From contig WNNJ02001053.1 of assembly GCA_012934845.2 (NCBI GenBank), forward strand, positions 124,001 to 188,000: a DNA stretch of 64,000 nucleotides. Direction: 5' to 3'. The notes under the pieces were generated by a model, which ran no database searches, was not told where the DNA came from, and worked only from the letters and a program-made list of their open reading frames with translations. The translations under genes and the position numbers were made by a program. Source of the stretch: Pomphorhynchus laevis. Lineage: Eukaryota > Acanthocephala > Palaeacanthocephala > Echinorhynchida > Pomphorhynchidae. Positions 8,673-20,730 of this stretch are shown here, piece after piece (position 1 is the first letter of the stretch; the number at the start of each line of letters is the position of its first letter).

Positions 8673-11204
8673 AATTATATTTTGTATTTTGAGAAGTTAT
8701 GCTCTTTGTGGCTACTTGGTCTTTGAACAAAAAACAAATGAAAGGTAAACAGTTAAAAGCATGTTTACGCGATTTAAGATTTTTGTATACTTAACGTATT
8801 CAGCTCATGAAACTTAATTAAATCTTTAGATAAGGAGAAATAATGTCATTACAAAACTTATATTACTACGCAAACAGATCATTTTGTTATAATTTTTAAT
8901 CAAATTTAGCTTAATAGTTTGATTATATAAGTTGGTCAAGAAAAGGAAAATCATTAGAAGAAAAATGAATAAGATAGAATAAACACAGAAAGGACAATAA
9001 ATAGACGATATGTATCAATAGAGAGACCCAAAAGAGAAATTATATCTTTTACACAATATTATCCTAATTCGAAAATAGGATTGATCAACAGAGACTTATA
9101 AATAGTAATAAAATACAGTCATTTCAAGTTCAAACTTTTTGATTAAATACATAAATCATCACTTAAATTTCGGCCAGTGATTAAATCGGGCATGACGGTT
9201 TCGTAGAACTGAAAAGCATTTACCTAAATTAACAATTTAAGCTGATTAATATTTTTTAGTACAAATCATCTCATTTAAATTTTTATTTTTACATGTCATG
9301 ATGAATTTTACGAAATCTATCACGATTCATTTCGAGTAAGTAATCCACTCGAGGTATATTATCAGGTAAACCTACAAATACGCATATTTAGTCATTTGTA
9401 AAAACCCACTCATTTGTAAATAGTCCTGATTTTGAAAAATTAAAACGTGGCAAATGCAATAAATTGATTGCATTACTTATCAGACATGATTTTATCACTA
9501 GCATAGAAACCTAGACCATTTATAATACTGATAAAATATTTTCGGTTTCTATATTATACATATTATCATATTTTCTATATTATACATATAAGCATATTTT
9601 GTATATAGTTTATATGTTGTATACATCTAGCAAAAAAGAAAATATATAAAATATATTTATCATAATACAAAACATTCAATGTTGATGGGAATCTCGAAAA
9701 GTACTTGTTCAAATATGTAAGATATTTTTCATAACTTGAATGTAAGATAACTCAAAGGTGAATACTGATTTTTCTGTCCACAACCACAACAATTATGTCT
9801 CTTTTGAATTGTTTTATTTAATATTTCCACAATTGTCGGATAACATGTTTTAGCTTCTATTAGAATTTTAGATGTTAAAAATTTAACCATCTCTGTAATT
9901 AGATGCTAAAAGAATATTCGTGCATAGCGATAACACAGCCGCTGCGGATTTCAATTTTTTTATTGACCATTGGAAAACTCGGAGTTGTGAATTTGCTATA
10001 TTTCCTTGATTTTCGCCAACTCGTAGCCAAAATAGATATAGGAAGCGATTATTGTGATGAATGCCTAGCTTGGTTTGTGCAATATTAGAAGATATATCCA
10101 GCTAAAGCACTATTGAATCTTTCTGGCAATGATAATGTTTAAATTGTCCTATTTGCGCAATTGTAAGAGATATTGCCTTAAATAATAATCTTAGACTTTG
10201 GATTCACAGATAAATTAAAAAGCTTTTTGCTCGTAAACTTCGTGTAATTGTGTTCAACATAGTCGTTAATGTTTCTATTTATTTGCTTTGATATAATATT
10301 ATATGGCTGATTTTTCAAGCTCAATGTTATAGGTATGTCATGACATACCTATAACATGATATGTTATATCATAAACGTTTAACCAGACGTTTATAACCTA
10401 TGACGTTTATCCAGATCATCAGTATCGATGCATTTATTGGATTATTTAAATACAAATTGACAGTTGTGAAAATACAAAACGGACATTTCAAAATGGAAAT
10501 TGTGACATTCAGAAATTTAGCAGTCACCTCCGAAAAGAATGTATGATAAAATCTACGGGTTGACCTTGCTTTTTTCGTCTATGGTTATCTTAGGAAACTT
10601 CATATGAAGAAATAAGAATCATACACATAGCGATTGTCAAGGCTACGTACAAATGCTGGCCATAGGTAAAACATGATATTTATAACGAAGTTAAATAAAA
10701 AGCAATGCATAACATGGTGAACAATTATGATCCATATATACAATGGCAAGCGAAAGCGATTATAAATTATATCGCAAGCTGAACATTTCCGTGAATAAAC
10801 CCATATGGATAAACCCAAATCTGCCCAGAGTTATAAAAAATTATGGAAATAAATATTTTTTTGTCTAAACTTGATGGCGGATTTCATAATGAGAGAGCAT
10901 AAAACAAAACAAATTTAGAGAAAAATATGCATCACATGAGTAATGTCTATAACATACAAATTTATTAGCATGCGAAAGCAAAACCGTAATAAATTTAAAA
11001 TTAAATTATTAAAATTTATTTTCTTGACGAATTCTTCATTAATCATTTCTGGAGACGCCAAATCTTTAATTTGGCGTGATCAAATTTGAGGATGATCATT
11101 GTGACTGTATTTTTTGTCGAGTTTCAGTTGGGGATATTCCAACGACACAAACAATGCTGCAATTTGTTAAATTTGTGACAATTTAAAGGATTTATTTAAA
11201 AAAA
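8673..11204. other. 2.5 kb AT-rich region without a gene
   Basis: No protein domain was recognised in any frame. An 18-bp word beginning tttctatattataca occurs at 9546-9563 and 9572-9589. A perfect palindrome sits at 10324-10357 (separate entry). Open stretches of 60-72 codons lack any feature of real genes. Confidence 0.5.
10324..10357. repeat. perfect 34-bp palindrome
   Basis: The 17 bases starting atgttataggtatgtca are followed with no spacer by their exact reverse complement. It could extrude as a cruciform. No repeat family boundary was seen beside it. Confidence 0.9.
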
Positions 11205-11460
11205 CGATTTATTTTTACGTGACAAACGCCTTCCAGCTCACGATTACATGACCACGAAGAAAAACAATAAAGATCTAATTCAGGTGCTGATAAGATGGGA
11301 ACGGAGGAGGTATTTGAATGTAATAAAGAAAGGAATTCAGAGGACGTCGAGAATGAGATGATTCCAGGAGAGGGAGCGGCGACGAGGAAGGATCGAAAAC
11401 GACCGTAATTGTTAGAGTAATTGAAAACGTGGCTTAAGAGGGAATGGTATGAACGCAGCG
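11205..11460 (-). mobile_element. LINE-B 3' end, decayed
   Basis: The minus strand matches the 3' end of LINE-B ORF2 (compare 34555-34800): the region corresponding to the C-terminal SFLVAA..WN..P segment, then the terminal block (cgtgagctggaaggcgt, compare gcgtgcgctggcacgc). Several substitutions break the 3' stem-loop. It is a 5'-truncated old insertion. Confidence 0.65.
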
Positions 11461-12049
11461 AATTTAATCACAATTTCTTAAAATGTGATAAAAATTAAAT
11501 TAAGAAAAGATTGTTATTTCATAAATTTCTTAAATGCCAAAATGTAACCGATTAAATATAAAACAAAAAAGATTACCTTTTTCGTTATACATTTCATAGT
11601 TTACCATTTCACATTTTACCATTTGGTTTTTGATTATCGAGGAAAACTTATAGATATGAATGAATAGAGTAGATTTGGTTATTGATTATCGAGGCAAAAG
11701 CTTATGTCGAAATAAGCGATCAATAGAAAGAGGTAAATCATTTTTCTTATTTACTAAATGATATTTATGCTGACCGTTATCATCAGGACAATATGTAATA
11801 GGCAAAGTAACAAGGCTAAAATCATTACATGCAGCTTAATAGTAAAGTTCGACAGAAGATAAAGAAATATCGAAATACTGAAATCGGGTACGAAACGCTC
11901 AAAAGATTTCCGCAAAATACGAGTATCTACTGAACTTTAAAATTCTCTACTGAACTTTAATAACTCATGGAAGAACAACCTATACAAATGAAATATCAAA
12001 AGAGCAGGTGGCGGGTTTGCAAAGTCAACAGAAGAACAAAACACGCAGT
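11461..12049. other. AT-rich, no gene recognised
   Basis: About 590 bases with no coding signal. A short direct repeat (ctactgaacttta) occurs at about 11930-11960. Confidence 0.4.
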
Positions 12050-12378
12050 AAAAGGAATACTTAGAACTGTATGGTCAAAATCAACTGACTCGAACGTTCC
12101 AGATTCACCATCAATCGAATAGACTGTTAATATTATAACCGATACAGAACAAAATTAGCGAGAAGTAATTATACAATCTCCGTTTAAAAGAATAAATAAA
12201 CGTTGAAATTTGATTTAATTACTTCTATAGCTTTCAAATCCAACGGAGATATCACATAGGTCGCATCTCCTCAACAAGGCGATCTGGCGCTTAGAGCGTA
12301 CACCGTCGAAGTGAAAATATAATTAAGATTTAATTTTAAACAATTATGAACAAATTTAATGTATTATATTTTATATTA
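12050..12378 (+). repeat. dispersed repeat R, copy 1
   Basis: It matches 37965-38240 in reverse orientation: shared words include tacttagaactgtatggtcaaa, agtctattcgattgatgg (as complement) and taattaagattta, and both copies run into caattatgaacaaattta next to PLE-A sequence. The middle portions differ. Identity unknown; it may be the 5' or untranslated part of a PLE-A relative. Confidence 0.55.
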
Positions 12379-12735
12379 TATGGTATGCATGAATGCTCAT
12401 GCAAAAATATATTTCTTGTAAATTTAAATGTCATCTTTACGATATAAATTAACAGTAGTTTTAGTTAATGTTAATTTAATGTTCATATCTAGATATGCAC
12501 CTTCTTTATCATTAATATTGGTTTGTTTAAGAATAGGGCTTTCTGGATAAATTTGTTCACTAATTGAATAAAAATTATTAGAATTAAATACATATATATC
12601 ATCAATGTATCGAAACATATATTTCATTTATTTATATTGTTTAGATTTAGTTTTTACACAGTTATGAACAAATTTAATCCGTTATATTTCATATTATATG
12701 GTATGTTAAGATATATTAAGAATTAAGATATTTGG
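12379..12735 (-). pseudogene. PLE-A RT fragment (YIDD region)
   Basis: 12424-12627 encodes KYMFRYIDDIYVFNSNNFYS, then NDKEGAYLDMNIKL and NLYRKDDI. Motif B is absent upstream. The C-terminal HEHSCIP segment is found at 12360-12420 in another frame. The fragment is truncated on both sides and non-functional. Confidence 0.75.
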
Positions 12736-13159
12736 ATAAATTTATTCACTTATCTGAACCGCTTTTTTCATTCGGATTCGATTTTAAAATGGTACAATCA
12801 GCTAAATTGTTGAATTAATCAATAATTTACCTGATTGAATTGGAAATAAATATAAATGTCATTTATTTAAGTGAATTTAAAGTGTATCGAACGACCGGAA
12901 TTACAAAAAATTAAAAAATTAAAAATTTCTTTAAAAAAAGATTAATTTTTTAAAATTAATTTTTACATAAACATTACATGTACGAGACATTTATGTTGCT
13001 TGTACTGATTGACATGGATATTTTAGGTTGTTTGCAAGTACGCAATTCTGATGTAAATTACATGAAAACAAAAAATTACATGAAATTGTCTTAAATCGAG
13101 AAAAAAAATTGACGTTTAACTATGTATTTTATGATGAAATTAGCTTATATAATATGTTA
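12736..13159. other. AT-rich, no gene recognised
   Basis: No coding region or clear repeat was seen between two PLE-A fragments. Confidence 0.4.
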
Positions 13160-14240
13160 TTATAAAACAAAGTATATTATTTATAATCCATCCGTATTAT
13201 TAATATTATTATCCATATTATTGTCAATCCAATATTGTAAAAACAGTTTTTTTCCATAAAAATTTTCCTCTTAAGAGTTTAAATACATGCTAATGATGTA
13301 TTTCCTCTGATAAAACTATCTAATACAAAGTATATTATTTATTTTCCATCCATAAAAATTTGCCACCTAAGAGTTTAAATTTATTCTTTATATTATTGTG
13401 TTGATTTATATATTTTACAATTTTCTACTTGATGTTATTTTTATAGTAACCTAGTTTAAAATATGTATCTATTAAATTATTTAAATGATTTTGAAGAAAG
13501 CCAATATCATTACATATTGTTGCAATTCTTAAAATTTCATTATTTAATGTATTATATTTTATATTATATGGTATTCTTGAATGCTCATGTAGAAATCTGT
13601 TTCTTGTAGATTTAAATGTCATCTTTACGATACAAATTAATAGTAGTTTTAGTTAATGTTAATTTAATGTTCATATCTAGATATATCTTGTTTATCATTA
13701 ATATTGGTTTTATTAAAAATGAGGCTTTCTGAATAAATGTGCTCACTAATTGAATAAAAATTATTAGAATTAAATACACATATATCATCAATGTATCGAA
13801 ACATATATTTCATATATTTATATTGTTTAGATTTAGTTTTTACACAGTTATGAACAAATTCATATTCTATAAAGCTTAAAAACAAGTCAGCTATAATTGG
13901 GCTACTATTACCACCCATTGGAACACCTTTTACTTGTCTAAATATAGATGTCCCTACTTTTAAATAATTTTGATTTATCAAAATATTTAAGGATTCTATT
14001 AATTCAATTTTATCCATATATTTATATTTATTTGATGGTTTAATTTTTGTTAGATAGGCGTTATAATTATTATAACATATATATGTATATATATTTCCGA
14101 ATATAAGGTTAATTAATTTTACTAACGCTTCTTTAATATCTAATAAATCTTGATTTGTAAAAAGCGTACTAAAATCGTATGTATTTATATTTTAAAAATT
14201 TATTCCTTTTGTCTGTTCTAAAAATTCTTCTGTTTAATTG
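13160..14240 (-). pseudogene. PLE-A reverse transcriptase, long degraded copy
   Basis: Reading leftwards from 14235: EFLEQTKGINF, a stop, NINTYDFSTLF (palm motif A region), DIKEALVKLINLI, then 14017-13664 with MDKIELIESLNIL, GVPMGGNSSPIIADLFLSF (motif B) and YIDDICVF (motif C). After a frameshift at about 13660-13625 it continues with FKSTRNRFLHEHS, ATICNDIGF and GYYKNNIK. The C-terminal end is duplicated: the word encoding the WMD..K end appears near 13340 and again near 13190. One frameshift, one stop and the duplication inactivate it, but it covers most of the RT. Confidence 0.85.
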
Positions 14241-15240
14241 AAATAGTGAATTAATTTCGATTACCTTTTAAAAATGTTTAATATACTTTCGGTATTTTAT
14301 GCATATAAACAGAAATGGTTCAAATTCTGTGCAATATTGTAATACCTTTTACACGTTTAAGTTTCTTCCTCGACTTTGACTATTTTTAGATAATTTAGTC
14401 GTATGAATTCTATTAATTTTTAATATACCCACTTATATTAATTAGCCGAGAAACTAATTAGTGGGTATTTTATAAATACCCACTAATTTTCTGTCACTAA
14501 AACATGTCATTATAGAATAATAGCATTTAAAAATTAAACAATTAGCACTCGCAATTTTTATTTCTTACACAAACTGTTTGTAAGACTTGATAAAATGTTA
14601 TTTTTATAAAATTTATAAAAACAGAGTAATATCAGCAACTAAGAATGCGGGTATTCGGTTATTTAAATGTTTTATCCAATTTAGGTATAAAAATTTGGTA
14701 CAATTTTCATATTTTACCTGATTTTGTACAATAATTTATACTTTAATGTATGTAGACCTACCAGATATATATCGCAGACTAAATCGAGTGTTAGAGTATT
14801 AGTGTTATAATATAATATTGACCTAATTTAATATATTAAGTCAAAAATATTATATTTTTTAATACAATATATCGGTCAAAAATATTAGAAACATAATATG
14901 TATTAGATAAAAATATGTATATTGATCTTTTGGAAAAGATACTAGTATTTTAAGGATAAGAATATAATGGATATGTATTTGTTTTGCGGATGTTATATTT
15001 AAACGTATGGGTAAAAATACCACTTTAAGCGAATATAGAAATATCAGAAATATGTACCTACCGTAAAAGTATCGATCCTTTATAAGTCTCTGCAATACGT
15101 GTAAAATCCAGATTGTTGCCAGGTTTTAAGTTGACTTAATACTGACAAAAAGGTTTCTGCTCATTTATGAATTTTATCAGTTTATTTTTGTACAATTAAT
15201 TTTCATGAATCATGAAAATGAATTTAATTGAATGAATTTA
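14241..15240. other. AT-rich region with one strong hairpin
   Basis: A perfect inverted repeat with 15-bp arms (14456-14470 / 14474-14488, 3-nt loop) is the clearest feature. No gene was recognised. Confidence 0.5.
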
Positions 15241-15272
15241 ATTGAATTTAATTTTCATGAATTTAATTGATA

Positions 15273-15485
15273 ATGCTTCACCAAAACGTGAAAATCGTTT
15301 GTGTTCGTTTTATTATTCTAAATCTGTTTGTAGTTTTATCTGCATTATCTGAAACCTTTTGTTTGCAACGAACAAGTGACATACTGAGATGTTTCAAAAT
15401 ATTATTGCCTATAGTTGAACAAACAAAACTTACATACCCTAATCATAAATGGACAACTATGAAAGCAGACAATGATTTTACTTAA
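15273..15485 (+). CDS. small ORF with possible signal peptide (unknown)
   Basis: From the ATG at 15273 about 70 codons are open. The N-terminus is basic, then hydrophobic (VRFIILNLFVVLSAL), followed by a polar cysteine-containing stretch, so a secreted or membrane-anchored peptide is conceivable. No family was recognised, and no splice context or related copy was seen. In AT-rich DNA an open stretch of this length can be chance. Confidence 0.15.
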   Translation: MLHQNVKIVCVRFIILNLFVVLSALSETFCLQRTSDILRCFKILLPIVEQTKLTYPNHKWTTMKADNDFT

Positions 15486-17362
15486 AGTTACATGTTTTCA
15501 GATAATTACCTTCAAAAGATTTTTTTTAATTTTTAATTATCAGTTAATTTTATTCCAATTAAATTATACTTAAATGTGTTGAATTAACAGTACACAATAA
15601 AATGTATTAAACTGGAAATTGTATGCTACAATTTTTTTAATATTTTGTTAGTCAGTACAAATTTTAAATTGTAGTTAGCATAAAAAACAACATTTAAGTT
15701 CAAAGTTTACAATTTCATGATTTTTTGGATTTTAATTTTCATCTACGAATATTTTAAAAATTTTATTATACGCTTTACGATCAAAATTGATAACTTTTCA
15801 TTTTTGGACAAACAAATAATGTTAAAAACATAAACATTTACGCTTAAGGGAACCAATACAATATTAGCATGACTTATTTAATTTGGTATTTTGAACAAAA
15901 GATTAAGTGTAAATAAGATTAATAGAGAATACGATACTATGAACTGATAATGACGGTTTAAAGCACATAAAAACGTGTTGTAAAGTCATAATATCATAGG
16001 TAAAATATAAATGCATACATTCAATACTTTTATAATATGCAATCAGTCGTCGGTATGTGCTATATCTAAAATCTTACCGTAAATAAGAGAACTACAAAAT
16101 TTTAAATGTGCGGGTATCCTATATAGTTAAAGATAATAGTTAAATCAAATGCCCTAGGCAAATGTCTGTAAATTTATAAAGACTTGAAATAACTTACAAT
16201 GTTAAATAATTCAGAAAGGCTGACCTAGTTTGTTTCTCTTGAAATATTGTATAGTGCAATTGAATATTTTCAAATTTTCCGTCCGTAGGAAAATTTACAA
16301 AACAGACGCCTTTGAGATTTGATTAAATTGTGTGAATTTTAAACGCACCTGGATAGATATCGACCGGATGTCAATCTAGTTGTCTGCTTAAAAGGTAGAT
16401 TTGTTTTGCATAGATTTGGACTTCGACAAATATCAGCATCATTAAAGACAGTGATTTTCAAATCTGCAAAATATAGTTCAAATCATTAACATAAAATAAT
16501 TTTATAGACTAATGAAGATGAGTGCTGTCAAATTGCTTAACACATATCCATTGTTGTTTCTTTACTTTGGTAATAAAATCCTTAGGTTCTGTCATCCTGA
16601 CTGCGCTTTAATCAATAACACATTAAGTTAATTAGAACTGCTATGAAAATATAATTAAAACATTTTGATTAGTTGACTAGATCAGTGAGGAAAACGTTAG
16701 TTTTTTGTCGTCCAGAATTTAGATGTACAAATAAAAGGCTCCATTAAAGCTTGTCTATTTAAGTACAAATTTAGTTATTTGATTAGAAAAATCCAATATT
16801 TCGACGGCAAGTCATTTTCAGGGTTGTGTGTTTAAGCTCTTAAAATTTTTGTTCTGTACAGAATGCAAACAGGTTTAATACTTTTTAGTATCCATTGATA
16901 TCTTTCAGCTCTAGTGAGCTAAAGTGAGCGGAAGTGATGCATAAATGCAACAATGATAGGGTGAAATATAGATTGGGTCGCAATATATTGTTCATATATA
17001 CAATAGTGTGCAAGATGACGAACATTATGTTAGCTCTAGAAACAATTAATACTTTTATAGTTTACTTCAACGTATCTTAGAATATTAAAAGTTCGGTTAT
17101 CTTCGCGTAGTAGAAGAATACCGATGCGATTCGAAAGTAAAGCAGAAGTGTGCCAGAGGATGGTATGGAACAATAAAATGTTATGACAGATAATAATATC
17201 ATAGCAATAACTTTACATAAATAATATCATCAAATCGATTTTGTGAAATAATCAAATGTAATTAATAAAATTTGAAATAACCTAAAATGCATTATAAAAA
17301 TGAGTAGCATCATATAATTGTCATGGAATATTTACTCGTCTTAAAAATTACTTTATATGGAT
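15486..17362. other. AT-rich region without a gene
   Basis: No domain, RNA gene or clear repeat was recognised, except a shared word tgtgtttaagctcttaaaat (near 16831) that recurs at 55200 in the leader of the LINE-C copy there. Confidence 0.45.
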
Positions 17363-17609
17363 TTAGTTGTGCGCCTCGCTAAAACGCTAAACGGTCTCAA
17401 GCTAATCGAAAGGCTCAAACGCGCATCGAAATGAACTCTGTAGTTTGCGGACCAATCTGCAAAGTTGGTTGGGCCGCCACCAATTCTGTAGCTCTATCTA
17501 CACGAAATAGCAAATATCGAACTGCTACTTCCAAGGTGCATTTCGATGCGCGTTTGAGCCCGCGATTATCTTGACACTGTTCAGTGTTCAGGCAAAGCGC
17601 ACAACCTAA
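17363..17609. mobile_element. 247-bp terminal-inverted-repeat element (MITE-like)
   Basis: Left end 17363-17394 (TTAGTTGTGCGCCTCGC...) and right end 17577-17609 are imperfect inverted repeats of about 32 bp. Inside, a perfect 22-bp inverted repeat links 17412-17433 with 17539-17560. A third related piece (gcgcgtttgaggtccgcaaac) lies at 17696-17716. No transposase is encoded. No target duplication could be assigned with certainty. It is GC-richer than its surroundings. Confidence 0.6.
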
Positions 17610-20090
17610 TGTATAAAGTTGAAAGAATGAAATATGCTTCTAATATTTTTATTGCACACATTTTTTCAAAATATTCATTTTTATATGTTAAAATGCGCGT
17701 TTGAGGTCCGCAAACTATTTACCATTGGTCAGCGTTTCAGTAGAGCATATTTCTTTAGAAGATGATAGGAAGAAAGCATCTTTACATTTGATAATTTTTT
17801 AATTTGAATCATTGTTATGATTAAAAACCACCGTAAGTGGAAAGCAGTTATCAAATCAAATTTTTATTTATATCTATAGCCATATAAATAATAGCCATTT
17901 TTATCGATACCCAATTTATCGGAAATATTCACTTCACATTAAAAATGAGTTATATTTTCAGTCTTTAAAAGAATTATAAAAACACATTTTAAAATTCAGT
18001 GTTAGTTAATAAAATTAAATATTTTCGAAAAAATTACACTTTTACATTTTTTGCTCCTACATTTAAGAGCGATTTATTATAGAATTATTTATAATTATTA
18101 TAAATTGATAAATTGTTTAAATTGATATATTCTTTATATCTTTATAGTTGAAATGTTTTCAATCAATCAATCCAATATTTCAATGCTACACATTTTTGTT
18201 AGATTGAATGTTCAGTCGTACAAATGATTTCAGAATAACCAATCAATTTTGTATATAATGAGAATAACGTCTTTTTTAAAATCCATCTTATCGGTAATTG
18301 AGTTGCTTCTATTATATTTAAATTATGGATGTATGAAATCTATATAAACGATTTTAGAAAGCTACATCTTAGCAAGATAAAAGATGTTTTTAAAAATGCA
18401 CGGTTTTAAGTGTTTTCTTGAGATCAAAATTTATAAATAAAATTCATTAAGATCAAAACCTTTTACATCCTAACCAGATTCATTGTTTCAGCTTTATTCT
18501 ATATAAATTTTAGAAATTACAACACGACTATTGGCATGTCAACGATTGTCATGATCTAAAATAAATGCTAAAAACTGTCAAAGTTGAAAAAAAAGCATTA
18601 AATTATAAATATACAAATTGACTTAAATTCTTAATATACGAAAGGAAGATATTGGTTAATAATGGACAATAATTTAAGTATGAAAACCAAAACATTTTAA
18701 TTTGCTTTAATATTGTTTCCATTAGATGGCTATTAATTTAAAATGCCTTATTTTTTGTCAATTTTCAACATAGCGTTTCGTTTAACGATTTAAATAAATT
18801 TGAGCAATCATCACATATTTATCAAGTGCATTACACACTTTAATCCATGCGTAATATTACATTGATTACCGATAAAATATAATTTTGCTAAAATGGATTT
18901 AATAATTCGATTAATTAATCTACAAATGGCAAGCATTCAAAAACTTTTAATTTTGAACTTTCAATTTTATTCCTTTAAACAAAATATGACAATTTTATTA
19001 TAAAATAACTTGGCCATGTTCAAATCGTTGAAGATTAAAAGTATAATTCACTATCTTGATTGTAGGCTTTGGAATTGCAAATATTAATTGTTTTTATATT
19101 GTTTTTACACTTCAATATACTGTAAATATAAACTGTAAATTATATTAAATTATATCCGCCGCATTCATATTTTGGGTAGAAGTCAGAACGCCAGTACTCG
19201 ATATAAAACCTTTAAAATTACATGGACTTTTATAACATATATTGAAAAATATCTTATTTACAGCACAAATCAACATTTACAACACATAAATAAACGGTCC
19301 TACGAAGATCACATCCAAAGTCACATGATAATTGGCATTGACTTTGCAAAGTCCAATTGATATTTTCAGCGTATAGTAAACGTATCTTAATGTAACACCA
19401 ATCTTATTTTATATTAATCTTAACACCAATCTTAATTTTATATTGCATTAATTTTTATATAATTTCCTATACCTCTTTGACGATTTTCAAATTATGAATT
19501 AAGATTTGAAGTACAAATTTGAAAATTAATTGATATCGCCAAGTCATAATACTTTTTATTGAAGACACGATTTTCAATGCAATTACATTCTGTATCTAGT
19601 TGACGGAGGTTCTTCAGTTTTTTAAAGAAAGACAGTTATATTTCAAATTTACTAATTACAGAATTTTCTATTTTAATCGAACCAGAACAATGACGTCTAT
19701 GCATTAGAAAATTAATTACTAAAATTCCTAATTTTAATGTAATTATTTTTCGACTTTTATTTTAAAGAATTAAGTGAAATGTTTTGCAAATTGTGATTAA
19801 CGTATTCATGAACTAAATATAATCAGTGTTTACTAGATATTTTTAATTTTATAAAATGTAAAACTTGACTATAAAAACTGTATGCTTTTTGATATACTAC
19901 TAATTCGCACGTATCTAAATCAGAATATCAGACCTTATTGCAAACATAATTTAGAGAATTGAGAAAAAAATTATTTGTTTGAAATAATTAAATATCATTA
20001 AACACAGGGAAAATTATTTTATCAGATAAATTACTATTTAGGATATCATAATTTACGATATCATATTGTGAAAAAATAGGAAGGTGGACT
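17610..20090. other. 2.5 kb AT-rich region without a gene
   Basis: No protein domain or RNA gene was recognised in either strand; base composition is uniform and frames are short. Confidence 0.45.
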
Positions 20091-20094
20091 GTAC

Positions 20095-20730
20095 TAGCCG
20101 GAGCTGTTCAATTAGATGCACAGTCAGCTTATGTTGCTTATTGCATAGGAGCACAATCAAAATAGACACATTTATGTCGCAGTACTGAATGTAAATGGGA
20201 ATGGTTTACTCCGCTCGAAGATGCCATAAAGACTGGCATGATACAATCATTATTTGATGTTAAAATGGATGACATAATGGATGACAGCATCCACTATACT
20301 CATTTTGGCGAAATTGGAATTCGAAAGACGTTAACAGATGTTGTCTATCAATATCGTTCATCATGCTTATTGACGAGAATTAGTTTAAACAAGTGGAAAT
20401 TGTTCCATATGAAATGAAAAAGGCTTTGCAATATGCATCTTTGAAGGGAGCACCTAATTGGTTAACTTGTAAGCCTCATGTTTCTTAAGGGTTTTACATG
20501 TCCACACAAGAATTTAAAGATGCATTGTGCGCTTGCTACAACTTAACTCCTAGGAACTTGCCTAAGCAGTGTACATGTAAGCAACAACTAACAACAACGC
20601 ATGCCCTCTTTTGTGTAAAAGAGAACCACTGAATTTTATTCGACACAATGAGGTTCGGGACACAATAAGGATTAGGGAAATTGAACACAGTGGATTACGT
20701 CGATTAATATGGGCCGACATGTAAAAATAA
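20095..20730 (+). pseudogene. retrotransposon polyprotein C-terminus, decayed (LINE-K)
   Basis: Patchwork frames read QSAYVAYCIGAQSK, PLEDAIKTG, HFGEIGIR, then KALQYASLKGAPNWLT, stop, GFYMSTQEFKDALC, LPKQCTCKQQL-TTTHALFC and FIRHNEVRDTIR. The order W.T-L.P...GF....EF.DAL, then LP..C.C......HA..C and RHNE.RD is that of the C-terminal region following the RT of a group of animal non-LTR elements. Stops and frame changes are frequent and the RT itself is gone. The call rests on motif order recalled from the family. Confidence 0.55.
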
